A stretch of 6,809 bases of DNA from the NCBI GenBank assembly GCA_039649175.1, contig JBBWZS010000054.1, positions 1 through 6,809 of the forward strand, in the 5' to 3' direction. This document shows, piece after piece, positions 1 to 5,527 of this stretch. The notes beneath the pieces are model-generated. The model made no database searches. It had not been told where the DNA came from and saw nothing but the letters and a program-made list of their open reading frames with translations. The first letter of the stretch is position 1. Each line of letters begins with the position of its first letter. Position numbers and translations under genes: made by a program. Source of the stretch: DATAQC01 sp039649175 (GTDB taxonomy: Bacteria; Actinomycetota; Acidimicrobiia; Acidimicrobiales; AC-14).

Positions 1-16
1 TTTTCGGGAAAGCGCG

Positions 17-1162
17 CTACCGCCCCGGGAGCAACAGGCACAGGTCACCGAACTCGTGCCAGAGGTAGCCGTGGTCGAGGGCTTCGCGGTAGCAGCGGCG
101 CAGCAACGTCCGCCCGATGACGGCCTCGAGCAGGTCGAGGTGCGATGCCTGTGGCTCGTGCCAACCGGTGAGGAGGCCGTCGACGACCCGGACGCCTCGG
201 TCCGGCCCGATCACCAGCTCGGTCCACCCCTCGTCGGGGTGCAGGTGACCGTCGCTGTCGGACACCGTCTCGAGGGCACGGACGACGCTGGTGCCCACAG
301 CCACCACCGCTCCGCCGGCCTCCCTGGTCTGCTGTACCGAGCGGGCCGTGGCCGCGGGCACACGGAACCATTCCGGGGCGGGAGCCTCGTGGGCCTCGGG
401 GGACGAGACGCCGGTGTGCAGGACCACCGGCGCCAGTCCCACACCCCGCGCCACCAGGGCGGTGATCAGTTCGGGGGTGAAGGCCCGACCGGCACTCGGC
501 ATCTCGGCACTGCCGTCCTCGTTGGCGTAGACGGTGCGATAGGCGGCCAGAGGCCAGGGCTTTCGCACGTGGCCGTAGCGGACCGGTGCGCCGTGGGTGG
601 CGAGATAGGTGGCCACCGGGGCGCCGAGGTCGAGGCGGGCGACCCACAACCGTCGCTCGGCCGGGGCCCAGGGGCGGACCAGCCGGGCGCTGGCTCCGGC
701 GGGGAGGCTCAGCACCTCGCCGATCTCACCGCGGGAGAACGGTCGGCTCCCGATGCCATGGGGCAGTCGCAGCTCGACCAGCCACTCGCTCCCGGGCAAC
801 CGGGTGGAGAGGTGGGCACGCAGAGGGGTGCCGTCGGCTCGGACGGCGTCGAGGGCGGCGGGGATCGTGCCCGAGGTGTTGACCACGACCAGGTCACCGG
901 GCGCCAGCACGTCCACGATGTCGGCGAAGCGGAGGTGGCTGATGCCGCCCCCGCCGCGGGCCACCATCAGACGCACGTCGTGGCGACCCTCGCCCCGCAC
1001 CTCGGCGGGCTCGGTGGCCTCGTGGTCACGGGGAAGGTCGAAGGCAACGACCGGGCTGGGGCCGGGCGGCGCGGGGACGGCGACGACGCGGGAGCCGGGA
1101 ACCTCGGTGACCGGCGGTGCGGTGCCGGGGCACCCGGCGCCGCCTCCCGGTGGCGGGGTCAT
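17..1162 (-). CDS. QueA-like S-adenosylmethionine:tRNA ribosyltransferase-isomerase homologue
   Basis: A 381-residue protein of the QueA fold. Canonical QueA transfers and isomerises the ribosyl group of SAM onto preQ1 in tRNA, making epoxyqueuosine. Similarity to E. coli QueA is seen at LxPGDLVVVNTSGTIPA (about 86-102, cf. GDLLVFNNTRVIPAR), YRTVYANEDG (208-217, cf. YQTVYSEKPG), MPSAGRAF (221-228, cf. APTAGLHF), VLHTGV (247-252), AVGTSVVRALE (288-298, cf. AVGTTSVRSLE), DGLLTGWHEPQAS (328-340) and HEFGD (369-373). The ATG at 1162 is chosen because it overlaps the stop of the upstream SDR gene as ATGA, with GGAG 7 nt before it. No ATG, GTG or TTG follows in frame until codon 55, so a Pro/Gly-rich stretch of about 40 residues before the first QueA-like segment seems genuine; E. 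coli QueA has almost none. Family membership is secure. Canonical function is doubtful because several conserved residues differ (see findings). Confidence 0.88.
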   Translation of the reverse strand: MTPPPGGGAGCPGTAPPVTEVPGSRVVAVPAPPGPSPVVAFDLPRDHEATEPAEVRGEGRHDVRLMVARGGGGISHLRFADIVDVLAPGDLVVVNTSGTIPAALDAVRADGTPLRAHLSTRLPGSEWLVELRLPHGIGSRPFSRGEIGEVLSLPAGASARLVRPWAPAERRLWVARLDLGAPVATYLATHGAPVRYGHVRKPWPLAAYRTVYANEDGSAEMPSAGRAFTPELITALVARGVGLAPVVLHTGVSSPEAHEAPAPEWFRVPAATARSVQQTREAGGAVVAVGTSVVRALETVSDSDGHLHPDEGWTELVIGPDRGVRVVDGLLTGWHEPQASHLDLLEAVIGRTLLRRCYREALDHGYLWHEFGDLCLLLPGR

Positions 1163-1875
1163 GCCTGGGCTCCGGCAGGTGACGGGGCCAGCTCCGCGGT
1201 GCGGTAGCGCCCACTCGGGAGCCCCCCGTCGACCAGGCGCAGGAGCCCCGGCACGCTCTCGGCGGGCAGCGGCCGGTCGGAGATGTCCTCTCCGGGGAAC
1301 GCCTCCTGGTGCATCTGCGTACGCATGTCGCCGGGGTCGACCCACCACACCTTGAGGTCGGGCTTCTCGGCCGCCAGCACCCTGCTCCACTGCTCGAGGG
1401 CGGCCTTCGACGAGCCGTAGCCACCCCACCTCTCGTACCCCTCGACCCCGGCGTCGGAGGTGACATTGAGGATCTGCCCGCCGGCGCCGGCCTCGAGCAA
1501 CGGGAGGAAGGCCTGCACGAGGGCCAGCGGCGCCGTCACGTTGACCGCGTACACCCGTTCCCATTCATCGAAGGGGTAGTCGGCCAGGGCCGGCTGGGGG
1601 CTGGGGCCGAGGGTGCTGGCGTTGTTGACGAGCAGGTCGAGACCTCCCAGAGCCTCGGCCGCCTCCAGCAACTGCCGTCGGTGGACGGGATCGGCCACGT
1701 CACCGGCCAGAGCGACGACCTGTCCCCCGTCGGGTTGGGCCAGCGAGGTGGCGGCGGCATGCAGCGCATCGGCCCCCCTGGCGTCGACGACCAGGTCCCA
1801 TCCCCGTGCCGACAGCGCCCGGGCCAGTTCCAGGCCGAGTCCCCGCGACGCACCGGTCACCAGGGCAACTGCCAT
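1159..1875 (-). CDS. SDR family NAD(P)-dependent oxidoreductase
   Basis: A classical short-chain dehydrogenase/reductase of 238 residues, a normal length for the family. It shows the Rossmann cofactor motif TGASRGLG (7-14), an acidic DV pair (59-60), NNAS (84-87), the structural Asn in VNV (N112), the active-site Ser in NVTS (S140), the catalytic YxxxK (Y153, K157) and the PG turn (181-182) followed by DMRTQMH. It should reduce or oxidise a carbonyl/alcohol substrate with NAD(P)(H); the substrate cannot be read from the sequence. The ATG at 1875 is chosen over the ATG at 1941 because a strong purine-rich ribosome site lies just upstream and the Rossmann motif starts at residue 7, as usual. 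The stop overlaps the QueA-like start by 4 nt, so the two are probably translated together. The C-terminal tail after about residue 185 is unusual for general SDRs and may mark a specific subfamily. Confidence 0.93.
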   Translation of the reverse strand: MAVALVTGASRGLGLELARALSARGWDLVVDARGADALHAAATSLAQPDGGQVVALAGDVADPVHRRQLLEAAEALGGLDLLVNNASTLGPSPQPALADYPFDEWERVYAVNVTAPLALVQAFLPLLEAGAGGQILNVTSDAGVEGYERWGGYGSSKAALEQWSRVLAAEKPDLKVWWVDPGDMRTQMHQEAFPGEDISDRPLPAESVPGLLRLVDGGLPSGRYRTAELAPSPAGAQA

Positions 1876-1977
1876 GTCGGTCTCCCTCCCTATATGAAAG
1901 CTATGTGTTGCAATAATGCGCCCGCAGGCCAGGATTGGCAAGGCCTCGAGCGGATTTCCCGGCGACCCCTGCGATGG
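1876..1977 (-). promoter_or_regulatory. Intergenic region with likely promoter of the SDR/QueA-like pair
   Basis: This 102-base gap separates the stop of the NYN gene from the SDR start. The part nearest the SDR gene (about 1891-1917) is strikingly AT-rich for this genome and contains TTGCAA, TAGCTT (a TAnnnT-type -10) and CATATA on the minus strand. No -35/-10 pair with good spacing stands out, so only the general location of the promoter is proposed. The part nearest the NYN stop holds only weak hairpins: GCCA/TGGC with a 4-nt loop, and AGGCC/GGCCT with an 11-nt loop. No clear terminator is present, so read-through from the NYN gene is possible. Confidence 0.45.
1881..1890 (-). promoter_or_regulatory. 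Ribosome binding site of the SDR gene
   Basis: On the minus strand GGGAGGGAGA is followed by 5 nt and then the ATG at 1875. It contains GGAGG and is the strongest Shine-Dalgarno-like sequence I noted in the window. It decides the SDR start in favour of 1875 rather than 1941. Confidence 0.8.
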
Positions 1978-3393
1978 TCAGCGGCGGAGGAGGACCAGGA
2001 GCTGGTGGGAACGCACGACGTTGGCCCCTCGCGCCCGGGACTCGTCGCCCACCCGGCGGTCGCTGGAGGCCACGACGACGGGCCGGTGTGCCGGGATCTC
2101 GCCCACCTCGGCCACGATGACGTCGTCGGCCTCGACGTCGGGGGGCGAGAACGTCACCCGCACCCGGCGGGCGGTGGTGGCGACGGGCGGCGGCTGGGCC
2201 AGCTCGCCCCCGTCGAAGACGACCCGGACATCGGCGCCGGTACGGGCGACCAGTTCGGTCAGGGCGTCGACGAGGCGCCGGCGCTGCTCGGCGATGGGAA
2301 CGCCGGGCCAGCCCGCGTGCGACACGTTGTAGCCGTCGACCAGGATCACCACCCCGGGAAGGCGGGCGAGATGCTCGGCCGCCTCGGCCGAGTCCTCGAA
2401 GACGGCCGGAGGCAGCGGCACGGCAACTCGCGATGGCGGCCGGGCCCGGCGGGGCCCGGGAGGGCGACTGGGACGGGCACGGCCGACCACTGTCTCGCCC
2501 CCGACGGGCGGTGGTGGGGACGCCGGGCCGGGGCGCTGGTCTGCGGCCAGGGCGCGACCGGCGGCAGCGAGCGCATCAGCCAGGGCCCGGGCGGCGGTGG
2601 CGGCGGTGGCCAACGCCTCGCCCCCCTGCTGGCCGGCAGGTGCCCCACGCTCCGGTGCCGGTGCCGGTGCCGGTGTGGCGTCTGGCGCTGGACCGCGCCG
2701 GCGAGCCCCGGCAGCGGCCAGTTGGGCCCTGGCATCGGCCGCCGCCGCGGTGGCTGCGGCCGCCTCCTCCCTGGCCCGTGCCGCTTCGACCCTGGCCACC
2801 TGCTCTGCCGTTCGTGCCGCCGCCGACTCGGCCCTGGCCGCCGTCACCGCCGACCGGGCACTGGCCGCCTCGGCCACGGCCGCGTCGCGCTCGGCGGCGA
2901 GGGTCTCCACCCGGGCCGTCAGCTCGACGACGTCGCCCGCCGCCGCCCGCCGGGCCCGCCGCTCCTCGGCCAGGGCCGCGGTGGCCTGGGCGGCCTCGGC
3001 CCGGGCCGAGGCCGCCGCTGCCTCGGCCCTCCGGGCAATCCCCTCGGCGGTCCCCAGGCGTCGCCGGGCGCTGTCTTCGGCCCGATGGTCGGCGACGCCG
3101 GCGCGCTTGCGTTCGTGTTGCTGCGCGAGTGCGTCCAGGTCGGCCTGCCAACCGTCGGGACGGGTGAGGAAGAGCCACCCGGCCCGGCCCACCGACTCCT
3201 CCGACACCTCGCTCGCCACCCGGGCCCTGAAGTCTTCGTCACCGTCGAGCGTCCTGCGGGCAGCGACCAGGGCGCGCGCCGGGAGCTTGGTGAAGTTGAG
3301 GAACGGCCGCAGGGCACTGGGGGCGGCCTGGACGGGAATGTCGTCCTCGCCTGCCCGGGCCACGGCCACCGCCGCCTCCAGCGCCGGGCGCAA
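1978..3393 (-). CDS. NYN (PIN-like) domain protein with alanine-rich coiled coil
   Basis: A protein of about 471 residues in three parts. Residues 1-90 are a helical N-terminal region (LRPFLNF, VGRAGWLFL) typical of actinobacterial NYN proteins. Residues about 90-285 form a charged coiled coil that is nearly half alanine, followed by a PAPAPAP and Arg/Pro-rich linker. Residues 346-471 are a NYN domain of the YacP-like type. Candidate metal-binding acids are D353 in LVDGYN, D394 in FDGGE, E421/D423/D424 in EADD and D446 in SSDRRV. NYN domains are PIN-like metal-dependent ribonucleases, so a cytoplasmic RNase role is likely but the target is unknown. The start is uncertain. TTG at 3393 is used here; a GTG at 3369 has GGAGG 5 nt upstream but would cut a helix that looks coherent (LLRPALEA), and a CTG at 3417 overlaps the upstream stop as CTGA. 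The frame stays open far upstream only because of GC bias. Confidence 0.85.
   Translation of the reverse strand: MRPALEAAVAVARAGEDDIPVQAAPSALRPFLNFTKLPARALVAARRTLDGDEDFRARVASEVSEESVGRAGWLFLTRPDGWQADLDALAQQHERKRAGVADHRAEDSARRRLGTAEGIARRAEAAAASARAEAAQATAALAEERRARRAAAGDVVELTARVETLAAERDAAVAEAASARSAVTAARAESAAARTAEQVARVEAARAREEAAAATAAAADARAQLAAAGARRRGPAPDATPAPAPAPERGAPAGQQGGEALATAATAARALADALAAAGRALAADQRPGPASPPPPVGGETVVGRARPSRPPGPRRARPPSRVAVPLPPAVFEDSAEAAEHLARLPGVVILVDGYNVSHAGWPGVPIAEQRRRLVDALTELVARTGADVRVVFDGGELAQPPPVATTARRVRVTFSPPDVEADDVIVAEVGEIPAHRPVVVASSDRRVGDESRARGANVVRSHQLLVLLRR
2652..2675. repeat. Four tandem copies of a 6-bp unit (CCGGTG)
   Basis: Four perfect copies of CCGGTG lie inside the NYN gene and encode its Ala-Pro linker (PAPAPAP) on the minus strand. 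The unit is a multiple of three, so copy-number changes would lengthen or shorten the linker without a frameshift. Confidence 0.85.
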
Positions 3394-3413
3394 CAGGGCG
3401 TCGGCCGCCGTCG

Positions 3414-3689
3414 TCAGCCGCCCGGCTGCTCGGGCGGAGGCCCGGGCGACGCATGGGCCTCGGTGGCGCCGGCGGGAGGACCCGCGTCGGGGAGCACCTC
3501 CACGGCCCGACCGGAGCCGCACCACCGGCACGACACCGACTCCACGACCTCGCTCAGCACCTCGGGGTCTTCCACCGACAGGTCCCCGCTCAGCGAGTAG
3601 TGGTGGTAGGCCCGGGTCCGGCTGGTGGTCGTCACGTCGAACCGGGTCAGGTTGCCGCAGGCGGCACAGCGGTAACGGGTGGGGGCCAC
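3414..3689 (-). CDS. Small zinc-ribbon-like protein with two CxxC pairs
   Basis: A 91-residue protein with CAAC (C8, C11) near the N-terminus and CRWC (C54, C57) about 43 residues later, the spacing of a four-Cys zinc ribbon. Between them lies a conserved-looking segment with GNLTRFDVTTTSRTRAYHHY. The tail after about residue 65 is Pro/Gly/Ala-rich and probably disordered. No enzyme motif is visible, and I cannot name a function beyond probable zinc binding, perhaps with nucleic acid or protein contact. The GTG at 3689 puts the first CxxC seven residues from the start and lies 6 nt after a TACCAT -10-like hexamer, which fits a leaderless transcript. An ATG at 3758 would add 23 residues and leave only 5 nt to the divergent start at 3764, so it is less attractive. 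The stop lies at the beginning of the NYN gene, so the two are likely one operon. Confidence 0.75.
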   Translation of the reverse strand: MAPTRYRCAACGNLTRFDVTTTSRTRAYHHYSLSGDLSVEDPEVLSEVVESVSCRWCGSGRAVEVLPDAGPPAGATEAHASPGPPPEQPGG

Positions 3690-3695
3690 CCCCCC

Positions 3696-3701
3696 ATGGT
3701 A
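3696..3701 (-). promoter_or_regulatory. Candidate -10 hexamer of the zinc-ribbon/NYN operon
   Basis: TACCAT on the minus strand fits TAnnnT and is followed by 6 nt and then the GTG at 3689, so transcription would begin at the start codon itself. No convincing -35 is seen at 17-19 nt, so support is moderate. Confidence 0.4.
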
Positions 3702-3726
3702 GTGCCGTGCACCCCCGGGAAGGCCG

Positions 3727-3755
3727 TTGCGTGCGAACAGGTGTTCGGTTAGGGT
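3727..3755 (+). promoter_or_regulatory. Candidate promoter of the exonuclease/UvrC-like gene
   Basis: TTGCGT (3727-3732) and TAGGGT (3750-3755) are separated by exactly 17 nt and match the housekeeping-sigma pattern of Actinobacteria (TTGnnn and TAnnnT). The expected transcription start is about 3761-3763, immediately before the GTG at 3764, so the mRNA would have virtually no leader. This is a pattern-based inference. Confidence 0.5.
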
Positions 3756-3763
3756 CATCGGCC

Positions 3764-5506
3764 GTGCCCCGGCAGTTGCAGCAACGTTCGTTCGACGACC
3801 TCGGCACACCGCTCCACCAGGTCACCTTCTGCGTGGTCGACCTCGAGACCACCGGCGCCTCGCCGGCCACCTGCGCCATCACCGAGTTCGGCGCCGTCAA
3901 GGTCCGGGGCGGTGAGTGCCTCGGCACGTTCCAGACCCTGGTCAACCCGGGCATGGCCATCCCTCGCGAGATCGTGGTCCTCACCGGTATCACCGAGGCC
4001 ATGGTGGTCCCGGCGCCATCGGTCCACGCCGGGCTCGCCGCCTTCCTCGAGTTCGCCGGAGACGCCGTCCTGGTGGGCCACAACGTTCGCTTCGACGTGA
4101 GCTTCCTGCAGGCGGCGGCGGCCAGCGGGGGGTACCCCCGGTTGACCAATCGCTGCGTCGACACGTGCGCCCTGGCCCGGCGTCTGGTGCGTGACGAGGT
4201 ACCCAACTGCCGGTTGTCGACCCTCGCCGACCGCCTCCGCCTCGCCCACCAGCCCAGCCACCGGGCCCTCGACGACGCTCTCGCCACCGTCGATCTCCTC
4301 CACGCCCTGCTGGAGCGGGCCGGGAGCTTGGGCGTGCTCGGCCTCGACGACCTTCTCGAGCTGCCCACCATCCGAGCTCATCCCCAGGTCGCCAAGCTGC
4401 GGCTCACCGCCTCCCTCCCCCGCCGACCGGGCGTCTATCTGTTCCGGGGCGCCGGCGGGCGGGTGCTCTACGTGGGCAAGGCCACCGAGTTGCGCAGCCG
4501 GGTGCGCTCCTACTTCTCCGGCGACGAGCGCCGCAAGGTCGGTCAGTTGCTCCGGGAGACGGTGACGATCGACCACGTGGTGTGCCCGGGACCGCTGGAG
4601 GCGGCGGTGCTCGAGGTGCGCCTCATCCATCGCCATCTTCCGCCGTTCAACCGGCGCTCGAAGCTGTGGCGTCGCTACGCCTACCTCAAGCTCACCCTCG
4701 ACGAGCGCTTCCCCCGCCTGTCGGTGGTACGGGCGGCACGCGACGACGGGGGCCTCTACCTCGGTCCCCTGTCGTCGTCGGCGGCGGCGCGCCAGGTGGC
4801 CGATGCCATCGAATCGGCGGTACCCATCCGGCGTTGCACGGGCCGGCCCGGGCGGGCGCTGCGGGACGGGCCGTGCACCCCCGCACAGCTCGGTGTGGCC
4901 ACCTGCCCGTGCGCGGGCACGGTGAGCGAGGCCGACTACGGCGCACTCGTTCGACGCGTCGTCACCGGCCTCACCGTCGACCCCGACGTGCTCCTCACGC
5001 CCCTGCGTGACCGCATGGCCGCGCTGGCTCACGCCGAGCGCTTCGAAGAAGCGGCCGAGGTCCGCGACCGGGCCGACGCCCTGGGCCGGGCTCTGCACCG
5101 CCAGCGGGTCCTCGACCGCTTGCGCCGGGCCGGCCGCATCGAGCTCGAGCTCCCGGGGCCGGCCAAGGGGCCATCCCGACCCCGGCGGCTGGTCCTGTCC
5201 GCTGGCCGCCTGGTCGACTCCAGTCCCCCGCCGAGGGAGCCGCTCGGTCCCGCCACCACCGGCGCCGTCGCCGGCGACACCCTCGACCTGTGGGGCGCCC
5301 CGGGGCCCTCCGAGCCGGATCCGGCCCGGCCCGAGACCGGTGCCCCCCTCCCCCGCCATTTGGTCGACGAGCTGGCCTGCGTGGCGTCGTGGCTCGACGC
5401 CGAGGCTCACCGGGTGCGCCTCGTGCACTGCGAAGGGGAGCTGGCGTCGTGGCTACCACCCATACCGAGGCTCACGCCCGCCAGGCACGGAGACCGCCGG
5501 AGATGA
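3764..5506 (+). CDS. DEDDh exonuclease fused to UvrC-type GIY-YIG nuclease
   Basis: A 580-residue fusion nuclease, like M. tuberculosis Rv2191. Residues about 20-185 are a DnaQ/epsilon-type 3'-5' exonuclease: Exo I DLETTG (D26, E28), Exo II HNVRFD (D111) and Exo III H-x4-D (H166, D171), a complete DEDDh set. Residues about 217-300 are the UvrC/Cho GIY-YIG domain: GVYLF (223-227), LYVGK (235-239), an RSRVRSYF segment (244-251), the probable catalytic Glu E284 and N296. A Cys cluster follows (C358, C371, C381, C383), matching the cysteine-rich part of UvrC. Residues about 416-443 resemble the UVR helix hairpin that binds UvrB (RFEEAAEVRDRADAL). The RNase H-like second nuclease and HhH domains of full UvrC are absent, so only the 3'-side incision type of activity is expected. 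The last 120 residues match nothing I can name. The GTG start fits a leaderless promoter. A role in DNA repair is inferred. Confidence 0.93.
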   Translation: MPRQLQQRSFDDLGTPLHQVTFCVVDLETTGASPATCAITEFGAVKVRGGECLGTFQTLVNPGMAIPREIVVLTGITEAMVVPAPSVHAGLAAFLEFAGDAVLVGHNVRFDVSFLQAAAASGGYPRLTNRCVDTCALARRLVRDEVPNCRLSTLADRLRLAHQPSHRALDDALATVDLLHALLERAGSLGVLGLDDLLELPTIRAHPQVAKLRLTASLPRRPGVYLFRGAGGRVLYVGKATELRSRVRSYFSGDERRKVGQLLRETVTIDHVVCPGPLEAAVLEVRLIHRHLPPFNRRSKLWRRYAYLKLTLDERFPRLSVVRAARDDGGLYLGPLSSSAAARQVADAIESAVPIRRCTGRPGRALRDGPCTPAQLGVATCPCAGTVSEADYGALVRRVVTGLTVDPDVLLTPLRDRMAALAHAERFEEAAEVRDRADALGRALHRQRVLDRLRRAGRIELELPGPAKGPSRPRRLVLSAGRLVDSSPPPREPLGPATTGAVAGDTLDLWGAPGPSEPDPARPETGAPLPRHLVDELACVASWLDAEAHRVRLVHCEGELASWLPPIPRLTPARHGDRRR

Positions 5507-5516
5507 AGTCCGGCGG
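5494..5516. terminator. GC-rich inverted repeat at the convergent junction, possible bidirectional terminator
   Basis: CCGCCGGA (5494-5501) and TCCGGCGG (5509-5516) are perfect 8-bp arms around a 7-nt loop that contains the TGA stop of the fusion nuclease gene. The trpD stop on the other strand is only 12 nt further on. There is no T-run on either side, so it is not a classical intrinsic terminator. T-less hairpins of this sort are often proposed as terminators in high-GC Actinobacteria. Confidence 0.6.
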
Positions 5517-5527
5517 GGCGGGGCGGC

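Larger units (their letters stand above)
3690..3763. promoter_or_regulatory. Divergent promoter region between the zinc-ribbon gene and the nuclease fusion
   Basis: These 74 bases lie between the two start codons proposed here. They must carry promoters in both directions unless the ATG at 3758 is used for the minus-strand gene. Candidate elements on each strand are listed separately. Confidence 0.6.

Noticed and set aside
1..30. Possible terminator after the QueA-like gene (CGGG/CCCG pairing and the palindrome AGCGCGCT)
   Set aside because: The stem is short, there is no T-run in the transcribed direction, and only 16 bases downstream of the stop are available.
56..1355. Long plus-strand open frames opposite the QueA-like gene
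   Set aside because: Shadow frames; the minus strand shows family motifs throughout.
1926..1945. Inverted repeat AGGCC/GGCCT downstream of the NYN stop
   Set aside because: Only 5 bp with an 11-nt loop, expected by chance in this composition.
1309..3600. 763-codon open frame on the plus strand
   Set aside because: It lies antisense to the SDR, NYN and zinc-ribbon genes, has a Gly/Arg/Pro-rich translation with no domain, and is an artefact of high GC.
3690..3758. 23-residue N-terminal extension of the zinc-ribbon protein (ATG at 3758)
   Set aside because: It would leave only 5 nt between divergent starts and lacks a good ribosome site; it remains a possible alternative.
3394..4371. Upstream part of the open frame containing the NYN domain
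   Set aside because: It runs through the zinc-ribbon gene and antisense to the exonuclease domain; its translation is Arg/Ser/Pro-rich without recognisable domains, so the real gene starts near 3393.
3755..5428. 557-codon open frame on the minus strand opposite the fusion nuclease
   Set aside because: The plus strand here carries intact DEDDh and GIY-YIG motifs; the antisense translation shows none and is compositionally biased.
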